The translations under genes and the position numbers were made by a program. Below the pieces are notes generated by a model, which ran no database searches, was not told the DNA's origin, and was given only the letters and a program-made list of their open reading frames with translations. From Morella rubra (taxonomy: Eukaryota > Streptophyta > Magnoliopsida > Fagales > Myricaceae), in the NCBI GenBank assembly GCA_003952965.2, contig RXIC02000463.1:1-64000 (forward strand): DNA of 64,000 nucleotides, written 5' to 3'. Shown here in pieces: positions 35,060-47,253 of the stretch (position 1 is the first letter of the stretch; every line of letters begins with the position of its first letter).

Positions 35060-36970
35060 AAAAATCTGTAGATTTCTTGTCTTATCTGTTGTTTCTTATG
35101 GAACACTCTGACGGAACACGTAAAGTATCTGAAATCAGTGAAATGTGACCAATGATACCATGGAATGCAAAATAGTTTCAACATTATATGTATCTCAAAG
35201 AATTACTAGAAACAAAAACCCTCAAGTCAGAAGTTCTTGTCTTAAGACTTCAAAGAGAAGATTGACGGTTCTAGGGGGCTTAATGAAGGGTGATAATTTA
35301 GTTGATATGACTGCTGATTAGAGAGAAAAGAAATAAAGATGGGCGAGCAAGGGGAATTGTCTTTGTAGGGCATCATTGAGTTTTATGAAATTTCTTGAAT
35401 TGGGTATGAAAATGACAATTCCTTTCTGAACATATCCGCTATCTAGATATGCCCAGTGGACACCACCTCCTTTAGCTTCCATAATTACATGTTGACAACG
35501 AGCTGAAAACACCATTCCTTACCCAAAAATCTTCTCAAACAAACAGATCAAATTCGACAGAACCCATGATTCTTTTTTTTTTTTTTTTTCTACGCAACAG
35601 AAGCCATGATTCTTTTGCAATACTTCATCATAAAGTTTTCCTCCTGCTTGTTCCCTACACCAAAAAAAATCTCAACATCTGTCAAAAATTGTCTTCTCCA
35701 AGAAAGCTTCTTTTTTTTTTTTTTGTTTCCTCTCTGTTCTTTTGGTTCTGCCTTTTACAAAGAAAAGTTAATGTGAAGCTTATGAATGATATATCCAACG
35801 TCTTCCCGACACACATCATGCCTTTTTTCTCATGCCGACCCTGATTAGGCGTACTTATGAAGACACTGGGAAATGAGATTGGAAAAGAACCCACAGGTCA
35901 AAAATGTCAAATACTTGAATAAGACTTGTGGGTGCAATTTGGTCATAAGGTTCAACCGACTTGGATTAGATTTTTTCAGAGGAATTTTGTAGTGAAATTC
36001 TAAAATAAAAATATGATATGTTAAATCAGATCATTTGGGTTTCGTTTTCATCAATAAAATTCGAGATTAACACTCTCAATATTTTACCAGATGGAGTTCT
36101 TTAAATTTGCAGAAATCCTCCACCCTGAGGAATTCTTGACCATTCTCCCTCCGACGAACGAATCTCTTTCTACAGGCACCGGCAAACTGCCGAATCTCTT
36201 GTCCAGCACATTCTCTTACACGTTGGAACTCCTCATCACGTGAATGCACCATTACTTTTGTCAGTTTTTTTACACTTTCCCGGTAAACAGAGCTTAAAGC
36301 AACGTTTCAGATAAAAAAAAAGGCTCGCAAAGAACTCCCTTAAGGCTTCTTTTTCAGTTTTGTTAACCTCTTCCTGCTTTTCTGGGCCTCAATACCTCAT
36401 GTTGACGTCAAAAGCATTCACTTCCCTTCATATAACCTTTTTTTTCTTTTTTCTTTCTTTTTTCTGAATCCCTTCACGTAACTCAATCCCTTCGTCTCGA
36501 GGAACCCCAAAAGGGCCAAAACCATTGAAGTGAGCAATTAAACTTGGTATTTTACCCCTTCTAAAATTTTAAGTTCAAAAATCTCTGAATATCTATTAAT
36601 CTTTTGGATTATCTCAAAATCTTTATCCATTTATCCTGACAATTGCGCAGTTTGTATAGGATGGAAGATTATATAGATTTTAAAATTAATCAAGTTGCGT
36701 GTAAATTGATCTAAATACTCGATATTAAAAATAAAAAATAAAAAAAAAGATAAAAAAAAAAAAAAAAAAGAAAAAAAGAAGAAGGAGATTATTCCACTAT
36801 ACATATTTAATACTATGGAGTATCTTACATTATACATGGAGGAAATTCTGAAAGTGGCTGGTTTTGCAATCTGCATTTCAGACAACTCTCCTTAGGCAAT
36901 ACCCACAGTCACTATCAAGCTCTAATGTTGGTGTTGATGCTTTGTCTGGATAAAGGACATGGCGGAGCAC
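35060..36970. other. Gene-free stretch upstream of thaumatin gene 3' end
   Basis: AT-rich spacer with poly-T and poly-A runs (35573-35589 and 36739-36779). No gene, terminal repeats or recognisable protein was seen. Confidence 0.4.
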
Positions 36971-36977
36971 TACACTA

Positions 36978-38336
36978 CTACAAGGTGAAGAATGAGAGAA
37001 TAAGATAGATTACCAAAATCAATATGGCTGTAAAAGTCAAAGAAGGGTGGGTTCTGGTTGAGTCCCCTGTGGCCATATTGGCTAGCCATGAAGTGGCCAG
37101 TTCAGCCTGTTGGATTGCTGCTGAATCCGAACCAGATGTCGACTCTGACCCTGATTCTGATCCTGACCCATCGGGTGAATCTCTCGAAGATTTTAGACTG
37201 CATAAGCATAAGTTTCAAAAATAAAAATATAATTCGGAATAAATATAAAATCAGTCTATATAATATATGCGAAAATCGAATTAGTCATTGATAACAAAAT
37301 TATAAAATTAGTCACCCTGATTCCATTTTCATTTGCCGTTAGTCTTCTATTAAGAATTTATTTTATATTTTTATGAGATTAGAAGAACTAATATTATACT
37401 CTTATTATCGCAGAGACTAACTCGATTTCCGCGTATAACATATATACTGATTTCGTAAAATTTCAAAGAGGCAGTCTCGTTAACTTCAAAGTCGAGGAAA
37501 AGCTTTCACCTTGGGATTGCAGGACAAAACGTGATCGTATAATCGGCGCCGGTACAGGTGAAGGTACTTGTAGCGTCGTCATAAGCATAGCTGTAGGATC
37601 TAGGACAAGCCGACTTGAACATCTGGGAATACGTTGACGGTTTGCAGGTTGCCGCTGTGTTAAACGCTCCGCTGCAACAGTACTCCGGTTTTCCAAACGC
37701 TTCACACGCACTCCTACAAGCCCCGCCGCCCTCTGCTTTGAGCTCCGTCGGACACCTGAGGTTCAGGTCAGTGATGCATCCGGTGGACCCGCAGGTACCC
37801 GAACCTCCGTTCACTTCAACGATCATCGGCAGGTTGTACCCGTCGACCAGGCTCACGTCGTAGAAGTCCTGTGAGCCAGAACCAAGGGTGAACTCCGCTA
37901 GGGTGGCTGGTGGGGTTGCTCCGGCGCCGTTACACTCGACTGTGCCGGAGCCGCAATCCCCTGTGGCGCAGGACCCCTGGCCTTCGCTGTCGAAGTTACA
38001 GCCAGTTCGGCCCCAGAAGCGCCCGGACCAGCCGGTTGGTGCTTGGAAAGTGCGAGAGCTGCTCTTCGTGAGCTGGAAACCGGTGCTGTCTAGTTTTGGA
38101 CTGCCCGCGCTGGACAGAATTCCAGGCCATACTGCGAAATCGCACCTGTTTACAAATGTGAATGTAGCCCCTGAAGCCCCTGTAAAAGAGGAACACGTAT
38201 TTCAGTTACAGTAGTGTATTAGGAAATCATGAGAATACAGTGGAGATTCTGCATCGCCATTACCGTTGGACAAGAGAAGAAGAGTGAGGCTCAGGAGCAG
38301 AGTACAAGAATGGTGGCAGTAGAAGGACAGTTCCAT
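36978..38336 (-). CDS. Thaumatin-like protein with C-terminal hydrophobic tail (TLP-1)
   Basis: Three exons on the minus strand are 38336-38264, 38179-37510 and 37197-36978, totalling 963 nt and 320 aa. Exon 1 encodes a signal peptide (MELSFYCHHSCTLLLSLTLL). Exon 2 encodes the thaumatin fold with 16 cysteines, the WPGILSSAG start, WSGRFWGRTGC, LAEFTLG, FYDVSLVDGYNLP and YAYDD, which hold the acidic-cleft residues of the family. The intron after FCPAIP (donor GTGAAAGC) leads to exon 3: a Ser/Gly/Asp-rich linker (GSGSESGSESTSGSDS) and a hydrophobic end (FTAILILVIYLILSFFTL). Without splicing, the exon 2 frame would stop at 37506, six codon positions after FCP. The tail suggests a GPI-anchored or membrane-tethered apoplastic protein. 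TLPs are PR-5-like proteins linked to defence and glucan binding. The nearby homologue at 51940-53279 has the same architecture. Confidence 0.87.
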
Positions 38337-39546
38337 AAGAATTTCCCGACTTTCTCTATAGGGTAATCAAGAATGAATACGTTTCAGTCAAAATATTTGA
38401 TTCCGGTGATATAATTAAAAGATGACAATGGATTGGTTCAACATTGGACTATGTTCTTCAAGTAATTTGGTTAGTTGCTGCTAATTAATGTGGGTGCATT
38501 GGTGGGTAGTCCATGAGGGAGGAATGAAGTCAAAGAGAGAAAACTAAGAGGAGCAGAACAATAGCCAAGACAAGGCTTCTTGCTGCGGTAGATGGCAACT
38601 AAAGAAGACAAATGGAGAAGAGTCTGGAGATGATAACCCATAAAACAGAACAGAGTGCCACTGTTCTGTTTTCTCTGTCTCACTCTTTTTCACTCCGGAA
38701 AAGAGTGGACGCGAGGCAGCTGAGGGAGTAGTGGTGGAGAATCCCAATAATGAATAATCTGTTCTATATCTCTGCTTATAAAGATAAACAATTGAAGAAA
38801 GGTAGTAGCAGTAGCACACGAAAAACAAAAACAAAAAGGCAAAGAATTACGGTAAAGTGAGTGCTCACTGTCACTTTTTAAGGGCAGCTTTGGCGTTGCT
38901 AGCTCCATTTTTAACTCTTGAAGCTTCAGCTGGTTTATCTTTGAACGGCTACTAATTATAATGTATTTCTCCGTACCTTCCGGTGTTGGACAAATATCTT
39001 CTGCCTGCGGAGTGGCTGGAACCTGCTGTTATATCCGACGTGTCAGCACAATATTGGCGAGCTCCTTTTGAGAGTTATTGCGCATGCAGCTCTCTCCCGG
39101 TTGTGGTAGATATTTACCGGGGTTAGGGTAGATATTTAAGAGTTTAATTACCGGGATTGTGGCAGATATTTAGTTTAATTACCTATGTGTCCCTATGTTA
39201 TTGACTTTTAACGCAACATTCGGAGTACAAATTTGAACAAATAGTTACGTGATATATTTTCTAGACGGATTAAAATTTAATCTAATTTACTGCATGAATT
39301 AAATTATTCAATCCCAGTTCATTTTAACGGGTGTACGGAAAAAAATTCTGTTCAAAGAAGCAGAATTCTAGGAATTTCAAAGAAGCGGATCTAACGTCCA
39401 AACTTCTGCCACATCATTTGATGACAAGAGGCGGAAACGGCTGGTTTTGGCTCAATTTTTACTGCACATTCTTTCCAACATTCTGATTGCTGAACCCTCA
39501 AGTGAGCAAGTCCGTATCGGAGTTTTATATACGCTTCTGGTTTTGC
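38337..39546. other. Spacer upstream of TLP-1
   Basis: Presumed TLP-1 promoter and leader on the minus strand, then AT-rich spacer. No further gene seen. Confidence 0.4.
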
Positions 39547-39579
39547 TTAATTTCCACAAAAGTCAAAACCCAACGAGCT

Positions 39580-39807
39580 GTAGAAATCGCCAATGTCGCC
39601 GCCAGCAACATGGAGGAGATCCAGCTGAAGCTCGTCGAGGGCCTTAGCGACAAACACCAAGAAATTGTTCTTCCGCTGAACCAGTTTGATGGTCACCTCG
39701 TCGTGGATGATGCGAACATCGACCTCGGTGCCTTTGGATTTCCGCTGAAGCCATGAGCACCTCAAAGAGCCATTGAAGGAGTGGTCTGTGTCACCCAGAG
39801 CTTTCAT
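39580..39807 (-). pseudogene. Orphan C-terminal fragment of a tapetal bHLH (bHLH10/89/91-like)
   Basis: On the minus strand the frame reads GSLRCSWLQRKSKGTEVDVR, then IIHDEVTIKLVQRKNN, then FVAKALDELQLDLLHVAGG and DIGDFYSS. The combination EVDVRI-x2-DEVTIKLVQRK and LDELQLDL-HVAGG-IGD is the ACT-like C-terminal domain of plant bHLH10/89/91 (EAT1-type, tapetum) factors. The basic helix-loop-helix exons are not found nearby, and the frame diverges and stops where the family continues with its final helix. It is a dead fragment or retro/TE-moved piece. Confidence 0.7.
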
Positions 39808-39829
39808 GTCGCAGCTCTCCGTATCATCA

Positions 39830-41550
39830 CTGTAAATCTACTGCTTATCCCAAAATTTTGCGTTCGAAAAAGAAAAATTTTATTATTTAAATTATACTCC
39901 CCGACAATCACGCATATTTTTCGATTTGACCTGGATAAGAAGCCCTTTCGAGAATGGCAACCTACAGTATAATTAAACTGAGTGAATGTGGGACAGATCC
40001 CCAAAACAGTGTGAGCCCATGTACAGTAGGTCGAGGAATTCTAATGGGAATTAAGGACATTTTCTAAGGAGAACCAAAAGGGATTTGGGAAAAAAGAATA
40101 AGGTGAAGGAGAAGAAGCTTGTAAGAGAAGTCGGCCCAAAAGTGGGTTGTAAAAAAACATGAGCGAAAGCCGAGTAAAAGCCAAGCCATTTCCGTCTCTT
40201 ATCATTAATTGATTAATTGATGTGATAGAAATTTAACCGTTACATCCACTTATTTAAGTTTGAACCGCTCCTTTGAAGTTATTAAAATTCCGTTCCTTTT
40301 TTTGACAGAATCTTTTATTGGTGTGTATTCTTTTATAGGATTTTTGTGTTTATTTTTTTAAAATTATATATATCAACAAATTAAATTTTTTTTTTTATCT
40401 ATTATAGGTATATAAATTATTTCATTCATAAAAAATTAGCAACTATATTATCAAGATAATAGATATTCTGATTCCGACTTTCTCTTAATTGGTTATTTTT
40501 TATGAATGAAAAGATTTATATATCTAAAAAATAGATCACAGGCACCTACCTGTTCAAAAAATAATATTTCAATGATTGTTTTGTTAAAATGAATACTACA
40601 AGAATTGTGCCATAATTAAGCAATGCTCCTCACATCATAATTATCTCCACCAAAGAAATAATTCCGTGCGTGCAAAAAATTATTGTGCTTAATTACTTAA
40701 CATGAGATTTGTCATTTTAATTTTTTTCAGCTGATTTAAGAATGCATGAATCTGAAAACAGAATGTGAATCTGGATCTGGATCTGGATCATATCTTCATT
40801 TTGAAATTAAAAGGAAAGGCGTAGGAAAAAAAAGAGAAATTAAAAGGAAAGGAGGTACCATTAAGCCAAATACGCGTTAAGTCTGAACACTCCACCAAAC
40901 ATTACCAATTAATATATATACACACACACACATAGAACGCCGACTAAATTGTAGGTTAACTTTCTATAGGGTCGTCGGCTAGCTTCTATATTTATGTTTT
41001 CTTTTTGGTATTGTCCTATCAAACTACTCCTAGATCTCAAAACACAATATTGATGACACCAAGAGGCATATGTAGTCCCCGTTTTGATGATTGACGTTTC
41101 TATTATATTTCACAACAAAGCAACCAAGGCATGATTGTGTCCATTATTTCCCACCATATAACCACCACCATTGAACCTAGAATCCAACTATTTCACTTTT
41201 CTCCCCACCATAACAGATATATCTAGATTAGTTTATGTTGAACTTTCACATTGAGGGGGACCATGAGTCCATGCGTAGCTAGGTCATTTGAAGAAGGGAT
41301 CATCATTAGCTGAACAAATTCTTTTCAAAAGTGGGAGTGCGTTTCCATCTAATGCCCTGAAGAAATTGCTTGACTAACTTTTACACATGATGCGCGTGCA
41401 ATACTACTTAAGAGATCGAGTCTCTCTTAGTAGATTTAGGGTTAGTCATGAGAGGATGAGTGTTCCCTACGAGATAAATTTTTTTTTTTATTAATTATCA
41501 ATTCAATTAATAAAATTGAATTTTGTTTCGGCTTCCTCAAATAACTTGTC
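39830..41550. other. AT-rich spacer with simple repeats
   Basis: Contains a short hairpin element (40395-40555), a GGATCT triplet repeat (about 40771-40790) and an AT/AC dinucleotide run (40912-40933). No gene is seen. Confidence 0.5.
40395..40555. mobile_element. Small fold-back element
   Basis: TATATAAATTATTTCATTCA followed by TAAAAAAT on the left pairs with ATTTTTTATGAATGAAAAGA and TTTATATA on the right. Stem about 50 bp, total about 160 bp. Confidence 0.65.
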
Positions 41551-41554
41551 ATAT

Positions 41555-43501
41555 CACTACTACAAATTTGACATTTAGTGACGAAGTTCTCGGTAGCAAA
41601 ATGGTGTTCATTACTAAAAGTCCATTATTAGCAACAAAATGCTATTTTCGTCATTAAAAATAGATTATTTGTGATGAAAATATTTTTTGTCACAAATTTC
41701 GTCACTAAAGCTCTTATTAATGAAGAAATGGATATTTTATCACCAAAAATAATTTTTTTTTTTTTGTGATGAAATATTTGTCACCATCCAATCGATCGCA
41801 CTTATTGTGAGGAAATATTACGTCATGAACTGCATAGCGCTTTGGTGACGAAACTACATCATCACCCTCAGCGATCAATTGCTAGTAATGACGACCAATC
41901 GGTTCGATGCAGTTAGGAAATCTTAATCGATCGATCGGAAACGATTGAACACGTGGCACATGCCAAGCGCAGTGAGCAAGTGTCACATCATCGTTTATCA
42001 CTCAACGAATGACATACTGACACGTGTCCACACAAGTAGATCAATCTCTCTTACTTTCCCGATCGATCATGTGGAGTAATCGTTAGGATTTCGAACCGTC
42101 GATCGATCAATATGAACAAATGATTGATTGACACGTCGACAAATGAAAGTGTGCCACGTGTTAAGAAATAGGTGATCAATCGGTTGAACATACGATCGTT
42201 CAGGAGCGTAACCATCACTTATTTGAATCATCGCTCAATTGTTGATAAGACGGATCAATTGGTATGTCAACAAATGGTAGTCTGCCACGTGTTGAAAAAT
42301 CAGGTGATCGATAGGTGGAAGAGACGATCGATCTGCTCGAGTGATGTTATGAAAACCACCGAAGGTCATTTTTCCTTGGTTACCACTCTTATAATCTCAC
42401 AAATCCTCTTAACCTTCAACTAGCCATTTCTTCTTGCATTCTCCTCCAAAGTGTGGAAACTTCCCCTTTGTCATCTACACAAAAGGTATGTAGTTATTTT
42501 ACGTTTTAAGAGGTTTTAAATAGGATTTTAGTTTAGTTTTTTTAAAAAAAATTTGCTATATGATCAATTTAGATTTGTAAAAGTTAAATTTTTTTAGTGT
42601 TAATGTTTGTTTTATGAGTTTGTGATTGTTTAAAGATCAATTTGGGATCATTTGAGGCTGTTTTGGGATAATATAGGTTCTGTGATTTTTGTTCCCATCA
42701 TTCTCGTGGCGATCGATCAACATTTAATAGCGATCGATCGTCATGTAGCCAATGAGAGAAGCGATTGATAGACAGGTAGGTAGTTTAGAAAGTCGATCAA
42801 TCGGTGTTGAAATGGTGTGTTCTGTTTTTTGTTCGATCGATCAGCTAATGTGGTCAATCAATCATTAAGTTATTATTGGGACCGATCGATCACACATTTA
42901 CTGATCAGTTGGCTGGTTGAAACTGTGCGTTTCAATTATTACAAATGATCGATTGGCATACGATACGATGTGTTTTGAAATTTTTGCGATCGATCGCCTT
43001 TTAATTGTTACTGATCGATCGGTTAACATTAATTGAAATTGTGCATTTACAATAACAACCGATTGATCATCTCATGGCCGATCGATCTGTTTTATAAAAC
43101 TGTGTTTTGATGCACTAGTGATCGATCGGTATTGTTTGCCGATTGATTGGTGGCTTAATAAAAGCACAGTTTTATATAATCGATCGATCAGAAAATTGTG
43201 ACGTTCGATCGGTCCATGGTTGATTGATCGCTCAAATTACCGATAGATCGCTTGTGATTGCATCTTCAATATTTTTGACTGGACCACGATCGATTGTAAT
43301 GTTCCGATTCATCGGGAATTGTATCGATCAATTGGTGCCTTTAGTGATAAAATTTTTCCGTCACAAAAAACTTTTCATGACAAAACCTGTATTTTGTCAC
43401 GAAATACATTTTGCGAAGCTCTTTTGTTGACAAACCTCATGACGAAATTTTAATTTTTAGCGACAAAAAATTTTTGTCACTAAAAGACATTTTTTATAGT
43501 G
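41555..43501. mobile_element. Non-autonomous CACTA transposon with GATCGATC-rich core
   Basis: The element begins CACTACTACAAATTTGACAT and ends ATGTCTTTTTATAGTG-like sequence read inverted (CACTATAAAAAATGTCTTTT). Both ends carry the CACTA signature, and a 3-bp target duplication TAT flanks it exactly (41552-41554 and 43502-43504). Subterminal regions repeat GTGACGAAA/TTTCGTCAC-type motifs in both orientations. The core (about 41930-43200) contains at least a dozen copies of the self-complementary word GATCGATC. No transposase frame is present. Length 1947 bp. Confidence 0.9.
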
Positions 43502-43504
43502 TAT

Positions 43505-45937
43505 GTACACTATAAACTTTTCTCATAAAAAGTATATACCGAAGGAAAGAGAGATATTCGTTCTACTTCGTTTAAATTTTTATTTCTATTAATGCAGTTT
43601 ACATGAGGCAAGCATCTTTTGGCGTAGATGATCACGTACTGTTACCTTCCTTTTAAAAGGAACATTATAAATATTTTTTCTCGAAAATGAATTTCTAATA
43701 TTTCCTGTGAGCATTATTAAAGTGGCAATTACGACGGAGCAAACACATCATTACGAGGCACAACGTACGTGTCGGCTCATGTTTGTGGGGTTTGTTTATG
43801 CCAAAGCAGATTCTTCACATTAAAAAACAAACTCCACCTACAGGCCGGCCGCTGCATTATTGAGGAACTCGAATCCGACCATTGGTCAGCGTCGTCCGTC
43901 TCCAGTCGATTCGTGACTCGATCGGCGACACCTCGATTACCGACGTTTCCTTGAACCCCGTCAGGTGGCCGGGTTGAGAGGTGACAGTACTGGTCACAGG
44001 TCACACCGTTATTGCTTCACAACCACTGAGTTTGGCTCAGATTTATGAAGCAAAGGTCACAATTAATTTGATGGCATTATTGTGGGTGGGTACTACTCTG
44101 TGTGATCCACATTGGGGAATATTTTGGGTGTATCTCAAATCAAATCAATTCATGGGTCCTATTTGCGCGTGATCAGCGATCACTAATTAGGTATAAACCT
44201 TTCTTGCAGTGTGTCAAATGGCTCAGAAAAAATAGTAATCCATTTGCCATCCCCATGTCAAAAGTGAGCCAATATAGAACTTGGGTATCCTGAAAAAACC
44301 TAAATTAACTCGAAATTTAGGTTAACATGGGGTGAGAAATATGTAGAATATTAGAGAAAGCCACGCATGCCTTGTCTTGTCTTCCGAAATTCCATTTAGC
44401 TATATTTTAGCATAAAATATTACTGTCCCCTATATTTTGGAAGGTGATCTGCAACAAGTAGAAGAAGTCTAATATGGTATGCACTTCGGCTTCCAGCCTT
44501 TTCTGCCATCAGATTCCTCATTCTTTGACCTTTTCTGGAGATATCTATATATGTTTAATGCAGTAAAGATCGGGAGAATAGAAAATATATGCTAGTTCGA
44601 TTAGTACGATTTTTTTGCTTGACATTGCATCATGTGCTTCCAAATTATTGAGCTTTTTAGTCACTTTAGCTTTTAGCTGATCTTTTTTATCTCTCTTTCT
44701 CTCTTTAAAAAGAGTACAGAAGTAAATAGAACTAACAAACAAAAACCAGAGATTAGAAAGCTAAACAAAAACAGAAGCATGATGGAATGGTCCACTGCAA
44801 ATTATTGTGGGTTACTGAAATCTGCAGCCTCGTTCTTGACAACTCATGATCGTGTACTCAACATCGAGACCACGCATATGATCAGCTACTTTAGCTTCAG
44901 ATCATAAGGCCGCAAAAGTGGTTGCAAATGGAGGAAAATATAGAGTACTTAAGAACCAAGAAATTTTGATTTCTTGCCGAAAGGTTTTCGTTCTAGTTAT
45001 AATTTATTTTCTAAATTCTTCTTCAACCGCCACCAGCAACTACCTTTTGATCCTCTATACTTGTTTCTTAAGACTTTGTCCAGATCACGTTTGAAAGAAA
45101 AAGACAAGAGTAGAATGGTACGTAGTCAAGACAACCACATGATGGCTGATGTCTGAATAGCATTATATCATGCAGATATCTCAACTAACTAATTGCAGAA
45201 GCTTTATGCAGATAAAGGCATATAAACATAAAATTCCATGTGCACCTTCTACGCAGTACCCAATAATTAGTTCGCTAGTCGTTTTACTCGTTTTACATTG
45301 GATCCTGCTTTAAACCCCTTTTCAGTGGGACATCTTTGCCTAGCCCTTTGAGGGACAATGCCATGTTGCAAACATTCAGTCTGTAGAAATCCTATTTAGG
45401 GAATCAAATCGGGATTTGAGTCCACCGAATTAAACCTTAGGATAGAGATGGACATCCTGGCTTTATTCTTAATTTGCCGGTCCCTAGTCAGTGTAAGTTA
45501 GCTAACTAGGTTTCAACCTCGGAAAGTATGACTTTGAGAACTCAGACTACACATATATAGTCTAAATGTTTCAAGCCATCTGTCCAAAAACCCTGATCAG
45601 GAATTCAGGCCGAAGGAGTGAAATCGGCCGGGTTGATGTGTGCTAAGCGCCAAAAGATGAAAATGGTTAAAGAGTAACATTACGAAGCATGTGAGTCTGA
45701 CAGGACTACTAGTCCTACATGCATGATGATTCCTCGCCAACAATTTGACATGACTCTGCAACTAAAGTTAAGGACGTACGTAACAAGCATCAGGTCCACC
45801 TCAACCAACTTCACTTGAAAAATCTATAATGTCTACTCGATTGTTTGTTTTCTAATGTGTTTTTCTTCCCTTTTACTCAAAATTTGCAGGTTTCAGAGAA
45901 TCAGAAGCATCTGAAGCCACATGAGACATCTATTTAG
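43505..45937. other. Gene-free spacer between CACTA and hAT elements
   Basis: No gene, RNA or terminal-repeat element recognised. Short open frames only. Confidence 0.4.
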
Positions 45938-46428
45938 GGTTCAATCAGATGCGGAAACACGTGTGAACCATGGGGGACAGCCGCCCCCCATGGCCTGAAA
46001 ATTCTTTCAATTTTTTTTTTTTTTTAAATGTGTTAAATGTCCATCCTGCCCCAAACAACCCAAGCCCACCCCCCAATTGCCTAGGCCCCCAACGACCCAG
46101 GCCTAGTGAGATATTTACAGTGAGGGTGAGTGACGGAGACTCCAGCTGATTTTTGTGTAACATTATCATGTGCAGCACAAAAGGCCTAAAATATTGTAAT
46201 GCCGTTTCAAACAGCCGTTGCAACGGGACCGGTGAGGTTATCCATGTCAAGCGACCAAATCTCCACACGACCTCCCCCGTCCTTATATGCCCACTGGGCC
46301 ACTAGTGCCCAACTTCATTGCAATCGTGGGAGCGTGATCCCTCAATCATTTTCGACGCATGCTCTTTTAGAAAAAAGCAAAACAACAAAATACGTGTATT
46401 TGTCTCGCCACTTTAGGAAGAACATTAT

Positions 46429-46460
46429 CAATGTAACTCAATATAAGTGAGTTACATTGA
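46429..46460. repeat. Short perfect-arm hairpin inside the hAT element
   Basis: TCAATGTAACTCA and TGAGTTACATTGA flank a short ATATAAG-like loop. Confidence 0.75.
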
Positions 46461-46845
46461 TGTGTCATTCGATGAATACATACCCCTATCACAATCCATT
46501 TAAATATTGGAAACAAAGAAGCTTCACATGAGTTCTAAACAGTGGTTGTATTGTATAAACCAGCTGGTGTTCAAGAAAACGTGACTAAGCGACCGAAAAA
46601 GGTACTCACGACTCTTATAACTATCAATGCAATTTGAAATAAGGTCTAAATTATCAATATCACACATTGAGCCCTCCAACTTCCACAAGTAAATAAATTG
46701 CGATAGGTGTTTGATAGTTGGATCTTTTTAAGGACGTAAAAATTGATGAAATTTGATAGTTAGTGATCAGTTCAATGTGTCAATACTACTTGAGACCCTT
46801 GTTTGAATGATAAATTACCACTTTATATCCATTGGTTTATCAGTT

Positions 46846-47086
46846 GATTGAGCTGGCATTGGTCTTACCAGTTGCGACTGCAACCGTTGAAAGAGTGTTC
46901 TCTACGATGAAGTTTTATTAAAACTAATTTGTGTAATAAGATAGGAGATGAATGGATGAATGATAATTTGGTGGTATACATCAAGAGGGAGATTTTTGAA
47001 ACTATTGAGAACAAAGCTATTTTACAACATTTTCAGAATATACAGTCCCGTAGGATCCAATTGCCACCTCTCAGTATCAGCAAATA
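46846..47086 (+). pseudogene. hAT transposase C-terminal dimerisation domain remnant
   Basis: The frame reads LIELALVLPVATATVERVFS and TMKF, then after a one-base shift KTNLCNKIGDEWMNDNLVVY, IKREIFETIENKAILQHFQN and a final LPPLSISK with a stop. LALVLPVATA-x-VER-FS-MK and W-ND-LV-YI-(K/R) are hallmarks of plant hAT (TTF-type zinc finger) transposases. The frameshift (an extra T in TTTTATT near 46914-46920) inactivates it. Confidence 0.85.
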
Positions 47087-47253
47087 GTATGGTACGTGTA
47101 TTTCAATATTTTTAGTGTTTTTAGTCCTTAATTTTTTATATTTTAACTTTAAGATATTTTTTTGCATTATGTAGTAAAAAATTTTTTTTGTCATTTTTTC
47201 TTAAGAGTTCGACTCCCTTCAATTAGATTACTAGTTCCGCCACTGAGTTTAAT

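Larger units (their letters stand above)
45946..47245 (+). mobile_element. hAT element with transposase remnant
   Basis: The left end CAGATGCGGAAACACG and the inverse of the right end (CAGTGGCGGAACTAG) are diverged hAT-type terminal repeats. Flanking 8-bp sequences GGTTCAAT (45938-45945) and AGTTTAAT (47246-47253) agree at six of eight positions, the expected TSD length. Near the right end lies the hAT dimerisation domain remnant. Only 1.3 kb remains, so it is internally deleted. Confidence 0.75.

Noticed and set aside
37506-37515. Stop at 37506-37508 as the natural end of TLP-1
   Set aside because: A donor overlaps it (AG/GTGAAAGC) and leads in frame to a linker-plus-hydrophobic exon at 37197-36978; the stop is inside the intron.
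42172-42423. 83-codon open frame inside the CACTA element
   Set aside because: It lies in the GATCGATC-rich core, has no transposase motif, and reflects low stop density only.
41880-43330. CRISPR-like or satellite array in the GATCGATC-rich region
   Set aside because: There is no constant repeat length or spacer regularity; repeats are single short words in irregular spacing within a plant transposon.
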